Counted from the first letter of the stretch, positions 46,747-56,604 are shown. The stretch is 64,000 nucleotides of DNA from CAWKAO01 sp963847665 (GCA_963847665.1 CAWKAO010000001.1:124001-188000), one strand, 5' to 3'. The notes: generated from the letters alone by a model not told the origin. Translations and numbers: made by a program.

Positions 46747-48378
46747 ATGAAAAAGATCCTTGGAGCCGCGATCGGCAGCTGTGTGCACGTTGCCGGGGTG
46801 ATGAATTTTTTAAACATCAGCAGGTTTTTTGGATTTGAAACACGATTTATCGGTTCTGCAATAGATATATCTGATCTGAAAAAAGAAATCGAGAAAAATA
46901 GACCTGACATTGTCGGTATAAGTTACAGACTTACTCCTGAAAGTGCAGTAAAACTTTTCAGGGAATTTAAAAGGTCTGTTGCTGATGAATATAAAAATAT
47001 ATCTTTTATTCTTGGGACCACCGGTTCAGTAGCTGACCTGCTTGAGAACAGAGGACTTTTAGATATTTTTGACAAGGTCTTTACCGGTGGGGAAAGCAGG
47101 GAAGAGATCGCAGAATACCTTCAGGTAAAAAAAATAGACGGTTTAAAGGATAAAATTCCTCCCCAGGAGCTCATCAAAAGAATCGCTTACAGTAAACCTT
47201 ATCCTTTATTGAGGCACCACTTTGGAAGGCCAACTGTAAAAGAGACTGTGGAGGGGATAAAGAAAATAGCAGAAAGCATGCTTATAGATGTGGTCTCGCT
47301 TGGCCCGGACCAGAATGCTCAGGAGTTTTTCTTTAAACCTGAAAAAATGGACAGGATGCAGGATGGAGCAGGTGGTGTGCCGGTTAGAAGCGCTGCAGAC
47401 CTAAAGATCCTTTTTGATGCTACAAGGACGGGTAATTATCCCATGATGAGATGTTATAGTGGTACGAATGATATTATAAAGTTTGCTGCTATCCTTCTTG
47501 ATTCAATTCACAATGCATGGTGTGCAGTACCATTATGCTGGTACAACGAGATCGACAATAGAAGCCATAGGAAACTGATCGACGCAATAAGGGAAAATAA
47601 GGAAGTAATGAAATGGCATGCAGAAAGAGGGGTTCCGGTCGAAGTCAACGAGTCGCATCACTGGAGCCTTAGGTATGCATCCGATGCCATAGCTGTTGCT
47701 TCTGCATATCTGGCAGCATATAATGCCAAGAAAATGGGTGTTAGGGATTATGTATCTCAGTATATGTTTAATACTCCACCAGAGACTTCTTTCACCATGG
47801 ACCTTGCAAAAATGCTTGCAAAAATAGAACTGATAGAATCTCTTCATGATGATGATTTTGTTTCAATAAGGGAGACAAGGTCAGGTCTATACAGCATGCC
47901 AGTCGACTTTAATCAGGGTAAAGGGCAGCTTGCATCATCTACTTTGCTCCAGATGCAGGTCAAGCCTTCAATAGTCCATGTCGTCGCTTACTGTGAATCC
48001 AGTTATGCTGCAAAACCTGATGATATTATAGAAAGCTGTCAGATAGTAAAAAAAGTGATAGAGAACTGCATCGAAGGATGTCCTGATATGAGATCAGACC
48101 GCGATGTCATAAAAAGAAAAGATACTCTTCTGAGCGAAGCAGGCATGATAATAAAGGCAATAAAAGATCTTGATACCAGTCACAGGTTTGAAGACCCACT
48201 GATAGAGCCAGATATAATAGGAGCTGCAATTCAAAAGGGTATCCTTGACGCCCCCCATCTTGAAGGTGTAAAAGGTGCTGCCGGTAAAATAAAGACGATG
48301 TTTTTTGATGGAGCAAACCTGCCGGTAGATGATTGCGGAAATATGATATCAGAATCTGAAAGATTAAATGATCTTTAA
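46747..48378 (+). CDS. Cobalamin-binding-like protein with mutase-type C-terminal domain
   Basis: 543 residues. The first 130 form a B12-binding-like fold: SCVHVAG (His14, Gly17; the usual DxHxxG with Cys for Asp), VGISYRL and ILGTTGS. Residues about 170-430 look like a TIM-barrel domain of the kind found in B12 mutase large subunits (PMMRCYSGTNDI, VPVEVNESHHWSLRYASD, NTPPETSFTMDLA). No DUF match is certain. The adjacent opine dehydrogenase suggests a carbon-skeleton or amino-group rearrangement feeding a reductive step. Substrate unknown. Confidence 0.55.
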   Translation: MKKILGAAIGSCVHVAGVMNFLNISRFFGFETRFIGSAIDISDLKKEIEKNRPDIVGISYRLTPESAVKLFREFKRSVADEYKNISFILGTTGSVADLLENRGLLDIFDKVFTGGESREEIAEYLQVKKIDGLKDKIPPQELIKRIAYSKPYPLLRHHFGRPTVKETVEGIKKIAESMLIDVVSLGPDQNAQEFFFKPEKMDRMQDGAGGVPVRSAADLKILFDATRTGNYPMMRCYSGTNDIIKFAAILLDSIHNAWCAVPLCWYNEIDNRSHRKLIDAIRENKEVMKWHAERGVPVEVNESHHWSLRYASDAIAVASAYLAAYNAKKMGVRDYVSQYMFNTPPETSFTMDLAKMLAKIELIESLHDDDFVSIRETRSGLYSMPVDFNQGKGQLASSTLLQMQVKPSIVHVVAYCESSYAAKPDDIIESCQIVKKVIENCIEGCPDMRSDRDVIKRKDTLLSEAGMIIKAIKDLDTSHRFEDPLIEPDIIGAAIQKGILDAPHLEGVKGAAGKIKTMFFDGANLPVDDCGNMISESERLNDL

Positions 48379-48489
48379 GATCTTCTGCTCATTCTTTTTT
48401 TCTTATCAGTGCTTGACTTTTTATAGACATCAAATATATTTATCCGTATATCAAAAACAATATTAGCTTCGAAGAAAGAATGGTTTAAA

Positions 48490-49014
48490 TTGGAAACATT
48501 ATGGTGGGTACTTGCAATATTTTTTGGAAGAATTGTTGATGTTGCGCTGGGTACAATAAGAATAAATTTTATTGTCAGGCACAAGAAGTTTTTTGCAGCT
48601 CTAGTAGGTTTTGTAGAGGTCACTATATTTATATATGTCGTATCAAGAGTAATTCAGGACCTGAGTGGGAATTTTTTTGGTATCCTTGCCTATGGAGCAG
48701 GTTTCGCTGCAGGTACGATTGTAGGGATGACCATATCAGATAAGCTTTCACAGGATCTCATAAGTATAAACATAATCTCAAGACAGAATAGCACCGAGAT
48801 CGAAAAACTCCTGAGAGATGCGGGATTTGGTGCTACATGTTATAACGGTGTTGGAAAATATGGGGAGGTCAAAATAATAAATATCGTTTGCAGGCAAAAA
48901 TTTGTCCCAAAACTGAGCAGAATAGTATTTGAAGAGGACCCAACTGCTTTTTTAAGTACACATGTTGTAGGGACTCACAGAGGCGGGTTCTTATTTGGAA
49001 GCAAAAAAAAGTGA
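48490..49014 (+). CDS. DUF2179/UPF0316-family membrane protein
   Basis: 174 residues with three helices (about 5-25, 33-55, 62-85) and a soluble C-terminal DUF2179 domain (ISINIISRQNSTEIEKLL). GRIVDVALGTIRI at the start is typical of UPF0316 (YebE-like) proteins. Function unknown; DUF2179 resembles the PII-like domain of YitT-type proteins. TTG start. It follows the B12 gene after 111 bases on the same strand. Confidence 0.8.
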   Translation: METLWWVLAIFFGRIVDVALGTIRINFIVRHKKFFAALVGFVEVTIFIYVVSRVIQDLSGNFFGILAYGAGFAAGTIVGMTISDKLSQDLISINIISRQNSTEIEKLLRDAGFGATCYNGVGKYGEVKIINIVCRQKFVPKLSRIVFEEDPTAFLSTHVVGTHRGGFLFGSKKK

Positions 49015-49080
49015 CCATTATAAAAACCGATGAGTTCAGGCGAACTGAATTCCAGCAGACAATCTATTTTAATATAAGTA

Positions 49081-50637
49081 TTAATTAAAGTTTCTTGTAA
49101 AAGAAAGAAAGTCATAAAAATCTACATCAGCAAAAAATTCTCTGAATACCTTATAATAATAATATTCTTCTTTGTTTCTTAGTATAAAACCATTTTCAAG
49201 GGATTTATTATTTTCATATTCATTTTCGCTTACTTCTATATCTATTTTTTCTGTGAGTGTATTGAGTATGCCTGAACCCTCCCAGAACTTATCCTTGGGC
49301 CGCCATACTATAGAAGCAGGGAGATATTTTTCGGCTACTTTTCTTAAAATGTCCTTTGTAAGCTGTTTATCATAATTTAATTTAAGTTCCGGTGGTATCC
49401 TCAGTACATATTCCATCAATATCTCGTCAAGCATGGGCAATTTTGTATTTACACCATTTACATTTGATACCCTGTCGACTCTCTGCAGCGCTGTGTTATG
49501 AAGGCTTTTAATGGCTTTTATTAGTTCAGTTTGTATTTCCTGCTGTGATTCTAGGTCCAGAAAGTAATTATATCCCGCAAAGATCTCATCTCCTCCTTCT
49601 CCAGAAAAGATCACATCTGATTTTGAGGAAAGCTTGGACACTATCATGTTGCCAAGCGTACTCCTGACCAAAGGTGCGTCAAAAGACTCGAGAGCATATA
49701 TAGTCTCCGGAATAGAAGAGAAAAGGATGTCTCTGTTTAATTCATACTCAGCATGAATTGTACCGAGGTGTTTTGCGACAAGTCTAGCAGCTTCTAGATC
49801 AGGTGATCCCTTATAACCTACAGAAAATGTAAAAATGTCACTGCTGAATTCCTTTAAGGCTCCTGCAATTACACTCGAGTCCAGCCCTCCGCTTAACCAT
49901 GTTCCCAGTTTGACTTTTTTATTGCCGGCAGGAATGCGTTTTTCAATGGATTTGAGTAATAATTCATTGATCCTATCTGTAATGTTATCTATATTTATAT
50001 CTTTTATAAGGCCTTCCGAAAGGATCCCGTCAACATAATTGTCGAAAGTCATGTCTTTAAATACTTTAGGAGTATCAAGGTTTTTAATATAGTGACCAGG
50101 TTCTAGTATGAAGATCTTCCCTCCAAGACCTATTAGTGATTTTACTTCTGAAGCAAAATAAAGACGGTCCTTATTATTGAAAGTATAATATAGGGGTTTT
50201 CTTCCAAGGAAATCTCGTAATAAATATACATCTTTAGCCTGATCGTAAAATACTAAAGCAAATTGTCCATTAAGTTTGCTAATAGTATTTTTATTAAAAT
50301 CTGTAAGTATCAAAGACAGCCCTTTTCTTTTTAGGCTATCATATTCAGCAATACTGTAAGTATCACTGATGATCTTTGCAATATTATCGATCTTACCATC
50401 AAGAAAATGATCGGATATCTGATTGTCATCATCATTTATTTGCCCATTTGCTGTTTCCCTTTTAGTGATACCAATAACTGTACTATATTTTTTATTACTG
50501 ATTTCTATTATTTCATTAGGCTCAGAACCTCTATAGCTGATCTTATTGAGCATAAAAACTACCTGGTCTTTTAATTTACTTTGATATAGTTCTTTTTTAT
50601 TCTCTGATCTGGATATTACTCCTGCTAATCCTGCCAA
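49081..50637 (-). CDS. Asparagine synthetase-like protein lacking the glutaminase cysteine
   Basis: 518 residues. The C-terminal synthetase domain is intact: LSGGLDSSVIAGAL (ATP loop), DAPLVRSTLGNM, GEGGDEIFAGYNYF and RPKDKFWEGSG. The N-terminus begins MAGLAGVIS where active AsnB has MCG, so the glutamine-hydrolysing Cys2 is Ala, and the rest of the glutaminase domain is divergent (YRGSEPNE for HRGPDxxG). TTG 50637 is chosen because AGGAG lies eight bases ahead. It may use free ammonia, or be an AsnB-like amidating enzyme of other function. Confidence 0.8.
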   Translation of the reverse strand: MAGLAGVISRSENKKELYQSKLKDQVVFMLNKISYRGSEPNEIIEISNKKYSTVIGITKRETANGQINDDDNQISDHFLDGKIDNIAKIISDTYSIAEYDSLKRKGLSLILTDFNKNTISKLNGQFALVFYDQAKDVYLLRDFLGRKPLYYTFNNKDRLYFASEVKSLIGLGGKIFILEPGHYIKNLDTPKVFKDMTFDNYVDGILSEGLIKDINIDNITDRINELLLKSIEKRIPAGNKKVKLGTWLSGGLDSSVIAGALKEFSSDIFTFSVGYKGSPDLEAARLVAKHLGTIHAEYELNRDILFSSIPETIYALESFDAPLVRSTLGNMIVSKLSSKSDVIFSGEGGDEIFAGYNYFLDLESQQEIQTELIKAIKSLHNTALQRVDRVSNVNGVNTKLPMLDEILMEYVLRIPPELKLNYDKQLTKDILRKVAEKYLPASIVWRPKDKFWEGSGILNTLTEKIDIEVSENEYENNKSLENGFILRNKEEYYYYKVFREFFADVDFYDFLSFTRNFN

Positions 50638-50807
50638 AACTATCAACTCCTCTTTGATTTTTATTAAACCTTAACATATAAACTGCATATTTTGAAATCA
50701 GCGATAGCTTTTTAACAACAATTTAAAAAATATTTTAAATATTAGTTCAAATTGTTTATGATATTTTTAGATAAGATTATTATTGATGCAAGGAGGTAGG
50801 ATCATCT

Positions 50808-51680
50808 ATGGCGGATACACAAAATATCAATATTGATTCGCAAACAATAGTAGAAAGCTTCAGAAATAACTGGATTACTATTGCTGCTGTGGCTTTTGCA
50901 GTAATAGTAATAATACTGGTAATAAAATTTATCTCAAGAAGATTAAAAAAAGTAATAGAGAAAAAAATAGGGGATGATAGGATCGAAGTAAGAAAAAGGT
51001 CTTTCACTTTTAATAGTGTTGTCTCTAATTTAATAATCTTAGCCAGTTTTTTTGCTGGTATCCTGATAATTATGGATCAGCTTAGCATCCCTATACTTCC
51101 TATCATAACCGGTGCTGGTATACTGGGAGTGATAATAGGGCTTGGCGCCCAGAGCCTCATCAAGGATCTGATAAACGGGTCATTTATTCTATTTGAGCAG
51201 TGGTATCAGGTAAACGACATAATAACCATAGGAGATATTACCGGGACTGTAGAAAGATTCAGCCTGAGGACGACTGTAATAAGAGATATTGAAGGTACTG
51301 TCCACTTCATACCCAATTCAGAAATAAAAACACTTGGTAACAGGACCCAGGTATGGACAAAAGCAGTCGTAAAAATAGGCGTTCATTATAAGGAAAAAAT
51401 CGATAGAGTAGTTGATGTTCTTCAAGAGGTCTTTGATGAATTTATGGACGATAGAAAATATAGGAAGCTGATACTGGAACCACCTAAAATACTTGGTGAC
51501 GGAGGTGTAAGCGAGCTGGGTGATTCTGCAGTTACATTTACTATAGTATGCAAGGTCAAACCACCTGAGCAGTGGACTATAGAAAGGCAGCTCAGAAAGA
51601 GAATAAAAGATAAATTTGACGAAGTAGGTATAGAAATACCCTATCCCTGCAGGAACCTATATATGAGAAATGATCAATAG
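50808..51680 (+). CDS. Small-conductance mechanosensitive channel MscS family
   Basis: 290 residues. Three membrane helices (about 25-45, 65-88, 93-120), the last with the pore signature GAGILGVIIGLGAQSLIKDLING, then the beta domain (GDITGTVERFSLRTTVIRDIEG, HFIPNSEI) and an alpha-beta C-terminus. It protects against hypo-osmotic shock. Start ATG after AAGGAGG. Its last 24 bases overlap the end of otsB on the opposite strand. Confidence 0.9.
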   Translation: MADTQNINIDSQTIVESFRNNWITIAAVAFAVIVIILVIKFISRRLKKVIEKKIGDDRIEVRKRSFTFNSVVSNLIILASFFAGILIIMDQLSIPILPIITGAGILGVIIGLGAQSLIKDLINGSFILFEQWYQVNDIITIGDITGTVERFSLRTTVIRDIEGTVHFIPNSEIKTLGNRTQVWTKAVVKIGVHYKEKIDRVVDVLQEVFDEFMDDRKYRKLILEPPKILGDGGVSELGDSAVTFTIVCKVKPPEQWTIERQLRKRIKDKFDEVGIEIPYPCRNLYMRNDQ

Positions 51681-52475
51681 AAACCTGATGACTTCTGCAG
51701 GATTTTCTAAATAATAATCAGCGATGGTTTTTTCTGTCTCAATATTATCTGTGACCTTTATATTGATCCCGGTCCTGTTACCGGAAAAGAGGTCTTCATC
51801 TGTTACATCATCTCCAATGCAGATGGCAAGGACAGATCCTTTAGAAGTATTTTTCTTATCAACTCTGAGGAATTTTTCTAAAACAATTCCTTTATTTATA
51901 TCTTCAGGCATTATTTCAATGACTTTTTTCATTTTTATAAACCTGAAAATGTATTGCTTTCTAAGTTTTTTTAAATGTTCGCCAAGTTCTTCGATCCTTG
52001 GAATATCTTTTTTTTCTACCTGTCTATAATGGATCGCAAGTGAATGAGGTTTATCTTCGATGATAATATTTTTTATATCCTTTATCTGCTCTATTACTAT
52101 ACTTTTTAGAGCTTCAGGTATACCACTGCCATAAGTCTTATCACAGGACGCCTGAGGGTTTTTCAAAAGGCTGGAGTTTTTTAATTCTGCGCCATGGCTT
52201 CCTGCCATGATAATATTTGTGGGCTCCAGGGCCCCGGTTATTTTTTCAAGGTCATCAAGAGACCGGCCTGAGATTATTATAATCCTGAATCTGCTATTAT
52301 TTAAGTCTTTGAATAACCTTATAAGCTCGCTGCCTGGTAATGCATCACCTGGTCTTTCGACGATGTCAGTGAGGGTCCCATCGTAATCAAGAAACAAGTA
52401 GACTTTGCGAGATCTTTCAATCCTTTTTTTTATATCTTCGATCTCTGTAAAAGCATTTTTTAGGATTTTCATCAT
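51657..52475 (-). CDS. otsB: Trehalose-6-phosphate phosphatase
   Basis: HAD hydrolase that releases trehalose from trehalose-6-phosphate. LFLDYDGTLTDIV near residue 28 holds the nucleophile Asp, IISGRSLDDLEKI follows, and GDDVTDEDLF closes the active site. 272 residues. It lies 40 bases after otsA in the same direction, forming a two-gene unit. Confidence 0.92.
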   Translation of the reverse strand: MMKILKNAFTEIEDIKKRIERSRKVYLFLDYDGTLTDIVERPGDALPGSELIRLFKDLNNSRFRIIIISGRSLDDLEKITGALEPTNIIMAGSHGAELKNSSLLKNPQASCDKTYGSGIPEALKSIVIEQIKDIKNIIIEDKPHSLAIHYRQVEKKDIPRIEELGEHLKKLRKQYIFRFIKMKKVIEIMPEDINKGIVLEKFLRVDKKNTSKGSVLAICIGDDVTDEDLFSGNRTGINIKVTDNIETEKTIADYYLENPAEVIRFLLIISHI

Positions 52476-52515
52476 TTATAATTGGAAATATAGACTTAAC
52501 TGATGAAGAATTTCA

Positions 52516-53961
52516 TTATTGTGGTGTTTGAACGAAATAATTTAAAAAGCTTAAACACCATTTGTATACATCATTTTCTTTTATTATTTTCTGTAGAGCT
52601 CTAATATTGGATCTTTTTTCTTCTGCATCCATCTTAAGTGCAAGATATATTTTATCTGCTATATCTTCGGTATCATAAGGGTTTACCATTGCCGAGTGTT
52701 CCCTTAACTCATCAGCGCAACCAGCAAATTCGCTTAATATAAGAACACCATTTAAATCGTTTTTACAGGTGACATATTCTTTTGCAATAAGGTTCATGCC
52801 GTCTCTTAGAGGGGTTACAAGGCAGACATCTGCTGATGCGTAAAAAGCTGAAAGTTTTTCCCGGTTTAATGATTTGTAAAGATACACAATAGGGGTCCAT
52901 ACCTCTTCAGCAAACCTCCCATTGATCTTTCCGATAAGCTCATCAATCTCATTTTTGAAACTGATATATTCACGTATTTTTGTCCTGCTTGGAACAGAGA
53001 CCTGGATAAATACCACCCGTTTCCTGTATTCAGGATACTTTTCAAAAAACCGCTCGATCGAACAGAGTCTTTCTTTTATTCCTTTTGTATAATCCAGCCG
53101 TTCAACGCTAAGGACTATTTTTTTATCGATTGTGTTCTTTCTTATACTGCTCAGGCTTCTATTTGAAGCCGCTCCGCTGGATATTTTTTTAAACTGTTCG
53201 TAATCTATACTTATGGGAAAATGCCATACTTTTACAGTCCTTGAATTATATAATACTGTAGATCTCTGCATATCTACTTCTGCCTTCAAAAGTTTTTTAC
53301 AGGAGATCAAAAAATTGTCTGAATCATTTTCAGTCTGAAAGCCTACAAGATCACAACCCAGCATTCCTTTTAGCATATCTTTATGCCATGGAAGAGCCCT
53401 GAAAGTCTCGTAATTTGGAAAGGGAATATGATTGAAAAAAGCTATCCTGAGGTCTTTGTTTTTTGTCCTTAACATTTCAGGGACCAGCATAAGATGGTAA
53501 TCATGTATCCATATCAGTTCATCTCCCTTTATTTCTTCGAGGACCGCTTTTGCATATTTTTTATTGGCAGAAAAGTAAGAATCCCAGTAATTATGATCAA
53601 AATGAGTCTGGAATAAAAAACCATGGAAAAGTGGCCAGAGGGTTCTATTGGTAAAGCCGTGGTAAAAGAGATTTATATCGTTTTCGCTTAGATTTACAAA
53701 TTTTATCTGGTAGTCTCCCGGGCTATCGACAGGTATTTTAGTACTGGTATCCAGAAATCTTGTTTTTTTAGAAAGACCACTCCATCCTATCCATACCCCG
53801 CCTTTTAATGTCATTATTGGATCAAGGGCCGTTACCAGGCCGCCAACACTTCTTTTATAACTGATCCCTTCTTTTGTCCTGTAAAAATTAAAGGGGACCC
53901 TGTTTGAGACTATTACCAATTTTTCTCTGGGTACCAGTTTTAAAAATTCTTCTTTTTGCAT
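52516..53961 (-). CDS. otsA: Trehalose-6-phosphate synthase
   Basis: GT20 glycosyltransferase joining UDP- or ADP-glucose to glucose-6-phosphate. VIVSNRVPFNFY at the start, GGLVTALDPIM, WIHDYHLMLVPEML, HIPFPNYETFRALPW and the C-terminal DGMNLIAKEYV with FAGCADEL are all present. 481 residues, complete. First gene of the otsA-otsB pair. Confidence 0.93.
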   Translation of the reverse strand: MQKEEFLKLVPREKLVIVSNRVPFNFYRTKEGISYKRSVGGLVTALDPIMTLKGGVWIGWSGLSKKTRFLDTSTKIPVDSPGDYQIKFVNLSENDINLFYHGFTNRTLWPLFHGFLFQTHFDHNYWDSYFSANKKYAKAVLEEIKGDELIWIHDYHLMLVPEMLRTKNKDLRIAFFNHIPFPNYETFRALPWHKDMLKGMLGCDLVGFQTENDSDNFLISCKKLLKAEVDMQRSTVLYNSRTVKVWHFPISIDYEQFKKISSGAASNRSLSSIRKNTIDKKIVLSVERLDYTKGIKERLCSIERFFEKYPEYRKRVVFIQVSVPSRTKIREYISFKNEIDELIGKINGRFAEEVWTPIVYLYKSLNREKLSAFYASADVCLVTPLRDGMNLIAKEYVTCKNDLNGVLILSEFAGCADELREHSAMVNPYDTEDIADKIYLALKMDAEEKRSNIRALQKIIKENDVYKWCLSFLNYFVQTPQ

Positions 53962-54150
53962 ATTTTTACATGGGAATAAGCATAATGATAAATTTTATTA
54001 TAGTTCTAAAATGCACATGTTTCAAACTGGAAGACTGTAAGCTGTCTGATCATTAGATATATTTTTTGCATTTTACTTTTAGAATCTTTATGGTTATCAT
54101 AACTAAAGTTATTAAATTATTACAATTAAATTGATCTAATAAATACTTTA

Positions 54151-54156
54151 TATACT
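54151..54156 (+). promoter_or_regulatory. Candidate -10 box for a leaderless DUF5752-treT message
   Basis: TATACT ends five bases before ATG 54162, and no ribosome site precedes that ATG. The transcript would begin at or next to the start codon. A correctly spaced -35 is not obvious. Confidence 0.35.
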
Positions 54157-54161
54157 AAAAA

Positions 54162-54809
54162 ATGACAGAATTTGAATTTTACGACTACATTACTATCATA
54201 AGTCCCACAGGGCTTAGGGCTTCCAATCTTCGGGAGTTTTTATCGATTATCGAAGAATCAGAAGACAATGTCCTATTCCACCATATGTTTCAGGCGCAAT
54301 TGAAATACCATTCAAGGATACTGAATTACAACGGGGATTTTGCAAACTGGGCTGCGGACTCACTTGAAGACTATGCCCTTGCAGAAAAACTTGGTAACTT
54401 TAATCCCTATGATTATTCAACCATAGCTGAGGCAAAGGACTACCTTGTGGAGATAATAGAAGAACATATGTGGGACCTCCCAAATATCCCCTGGACCAGG
54501 CCCGGGTTAGAATTTTACTTCTCATATTCGACTTCAATTATAATGCCTTCTGGAATAAAAGTAGCAAACATAAAAGAGCTCAAGGATGCCTTAAAGAATA
54601 TAAGTATTAATTCATTTTACTACCATTTTTGTGAAACAAGAAAAATTAAAAAAGAGAAGATGCACGATGATTTCTCTACCTGGATGGATGAGAACTTTGA
54701 CTTAAAGGAACTTGTTAAAAGTTTAAGGGATATAGACTTTTATTTTTTCAGTCTGGATGAGAGCAGGAAAAAAATAATTAGATTATTAAGGAATGAATTA
54801 GCAAAGTAG
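54162..54809 (+). CDS. DUF5752-family protein, internally duplicated
   Basis: 215 residues. Two copies of one module: YITIISPTGLRASNLREFL ... FHHMFQAQLKYH ... FANWAADSLED (residues 8-75) and SIIMPSGIKVANIKELKDAL ... YYHFCETRKI ... FSTWMDENFD (125-190). This fits DUF5752, found beside trehalose and glycogen genes. Function unknown. It lies three bases before treT, so the two are co-expressed and probably linked in function. Confidence 0.75.
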   Translation: MTEFEFYDYITIISPTGLRASNLREFLSIIEESEDNVLFHHMFQAQLKYHSRILNYNGDFANWAADSLEDYALAEKLGNFNPYDYSTIAEAKDYLVEIIEEHMWDLPNIPWTRPGLEFYFSYSTSIIMPSGIKVANIKELKDALKNISINSFYYHFCETRKIKKEKMHDDFSTWMDENFDLKELVKSLRDIDFYFFSLDESRKKIIRLLRNELAK

Positions 54810-54812
54810 AAC

Positions 54813-56060
54813 ATGCAAAACAATATAAGTATCAATGATTATAAAGATGTAGTAGGAGAAAGATACATCCAACAGCTCAGGAATCTGGCAAAGGTCTCCC
54901 GTGATAAAAAGGTCATCATGGTAAATTCTACAAAACTTGGTGGTGGAGTCGCAGAGATCCTTCACAGGCTAGTACCTTTATTAAATGAACTTGGTATATA
55001 TTGTGAATGGAAAGTAATAAATGGTGACGAGAAGTTTTTTAAGATAACAAAGAATATGCATAATGCCCTGCAGGGAAATAAGGTATGTTTTTCACCTGAT
55101 GACCTGCAATATTATCTCGAAGTAAACATGCAAAACTCCAGGGACCTCGATCTGGATGCAGATATAGTAGTAATACATGACCCTCAACCTCTCCCACTGT
55201 TAAAATTCTATGATAAGAAGAGCTCACGATGGGCATGGCGCTGCCACATCGATATGTCTAAACCGGATATCACATTGTGGAAACATCTTAAGAAATATCT
55301 TAATCCATATGATGCAAGTATCTTTTCAATAGCAAAATTCTCAAGGAAACTGCCACATCCACAATTTTTGATACTCCCTTCCATTGATCCTCTAAGTGAT
55401 AAAAATCGCGAGGTGGACGAGCAGAAAATAGAAGCAATATTAAAGAGATTTAAAATAGAGCATGATAAACCCATTATTTTACAGGTCTCAAGATTTGACA
55501 GGTTCAAAGACCCTGTTGGGGTCATCAAGGCATACAGGCTCGTTAAGAATGAGATCGATTGCCAGCTGATTCTTGCAGGGGGGACCGCCACAGATGACCC
55601 CGAAGGCTTAGAAGTGCTGGAGGAGGTAAAGGCTGAGGCTGGAAATGATCCTGATGTCCACATCCTTATGCTTGAAGCGAACAGTGATATTGAAATAAAT
55701 GCACTGCAGAGGGCTGCAGATGTAGTCATCCAGAAATCGACTAAAGAAGGATTCGGGCTTGTTGTCACGGAGGCACTATGGAAAGAAAAGCCTGTTATCG
55801 GTGGGGCAGTCGGTGGCATAACTACCCAGATAAGGAATTACTATGACGGTTTTTTAGTCCATTCCATCGAAGGCGCCGCATACCGGATAAGATACCTTTT
55901 AAACAGACCTCACATGAGCAGTATAATGGGCCGTCAGGCCAAAAAATTTACTCTTGAAAATTTTCTTATAACGAGACATTTAAGGGATTATCTAAGCCTT
56001 TTTATATGCATGTATAACCAGGGCAAGAATATAATCAATGTGAAAGATACTGTATCATAA
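54813..56060 (+). CDS. treT: Trehalose glycosyltransferring synthase TreT-like (GT4)
   Basis: TreT makes trehalose directly from NDP-glucose and glucose, reversibly. NSTKLGGGVAEILHRLVPLL, VIHDPQPLPLL, LQVSRFDRFKDPVGV and the GT4 motif KEGFGLVVTEALW are all seen in 415 residues. It shares the fold with trehalose phosphorylases, which cannot be excluded. It faces the otsA-otsB pair from the other side of a divergent intergenic region. Confidence 0.82.
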   Translation: MQNNISINDYKDVVGERYIQQLRNLAKVSRDKKVIMVNSTKLGGGVAEILHRLVPLLNELGIYCEWKVINGDEKFFKITKNMHNALQGNKVCFSPDDLQYYLEVNMQNSRDLDLDADIVVIHDPQPLPLLKFYDKKSSRWAWRCHIDMSKPDITLWKHLKKYLNPYDASIFSIAKFSRKLPHPQFLILPSIDPLSDKNREVDEQKIEAILKRFKIEHDKPIILQVSRFDRFKDPVGVIKAYRLVKNEIDCQLILAGGTATDDPEGLEVLEEVKAEAGNDPDVHILMLEANSDIEINALQRAADVVIQKSTKEGFGLVVTEALWKEKPVIGGAVGGITTQIRNYYDGFLVHSIEGAAYRIRYLLNRPHMSSIMGRQAKKFTLENFLITRHLRDYLSLFICMYNQGKNIINVKDTVS

Positions 56061-56193
56061 CACAAGTATCTTTTAATATATTTTTATAAAAATTCATCTA
56101 GTAAAAAACCATATACTTATAATGTGAATTTGTCCTATAATAAAAAATAATCTTTTTAAAAAATAGTTTATTTTATAAAAAGGAGGAGGAAAT

Positions 56194-56508
56194 ATGACGG
56201 ATAAAAATCAATTCAGCCAGATGAATGAAGAAGAAAAGTATAAATTTGCAAAGAAAAGAGTTGAAGAGATAAAAGGTTTTTATGCGCATCTTATAACTTA
56301 TCTTGCTGTAAATGTCGCTCTTTTTCTGATTTGGTACTTCACAAGCGGTGGTGATTTTAGAAGTTATCCCTGGTTTGTATGGGTTCTTGGCTGGTGGGGC
56401 TTTGGTCTTTTCTGGCATATGATGGGAGTCTTTGTGTTCAACAGGGGTGGCGGAACATGGGAAAAGAAAAAAATAAAAGAGATCATGGACCAGATGGACA
56501 ATAAATAA
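56194..56508 (+). CDS. 2TM-domain small membrane protein
   Basis: 104 residues: charged N-terminal helix with KKRVEEIKGFYAHLITYLAV, two membrane helices, then GVFVFNRGGGTWEKKK. Paralogue of the partial gene at the left edge. Strong AGGAGGAGG before the ATG suggests high expression. Function unknown; some 2TM proteins belong to signalling or sensing units. Confidence 0.8.
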   Translation: MTDKNQFSQMNEEEKYKFAKKRVEEIKGFYAHLITYLAVNVALFLIWYFTSGGDFRSYPWFVWVLGWWGFGLFWHMMGVFVFNRGGGTWEKKKIKEIMDQMDNK

Positions 56509-56604
56509 AGACTTGTTTGTCCTTGATTTAATTCCATAACCACTTCTTTAAAAATTTTTAACTGATAAATAATACTTAATAATGAGTATAAAGGGAAGGT
56601 ATAA

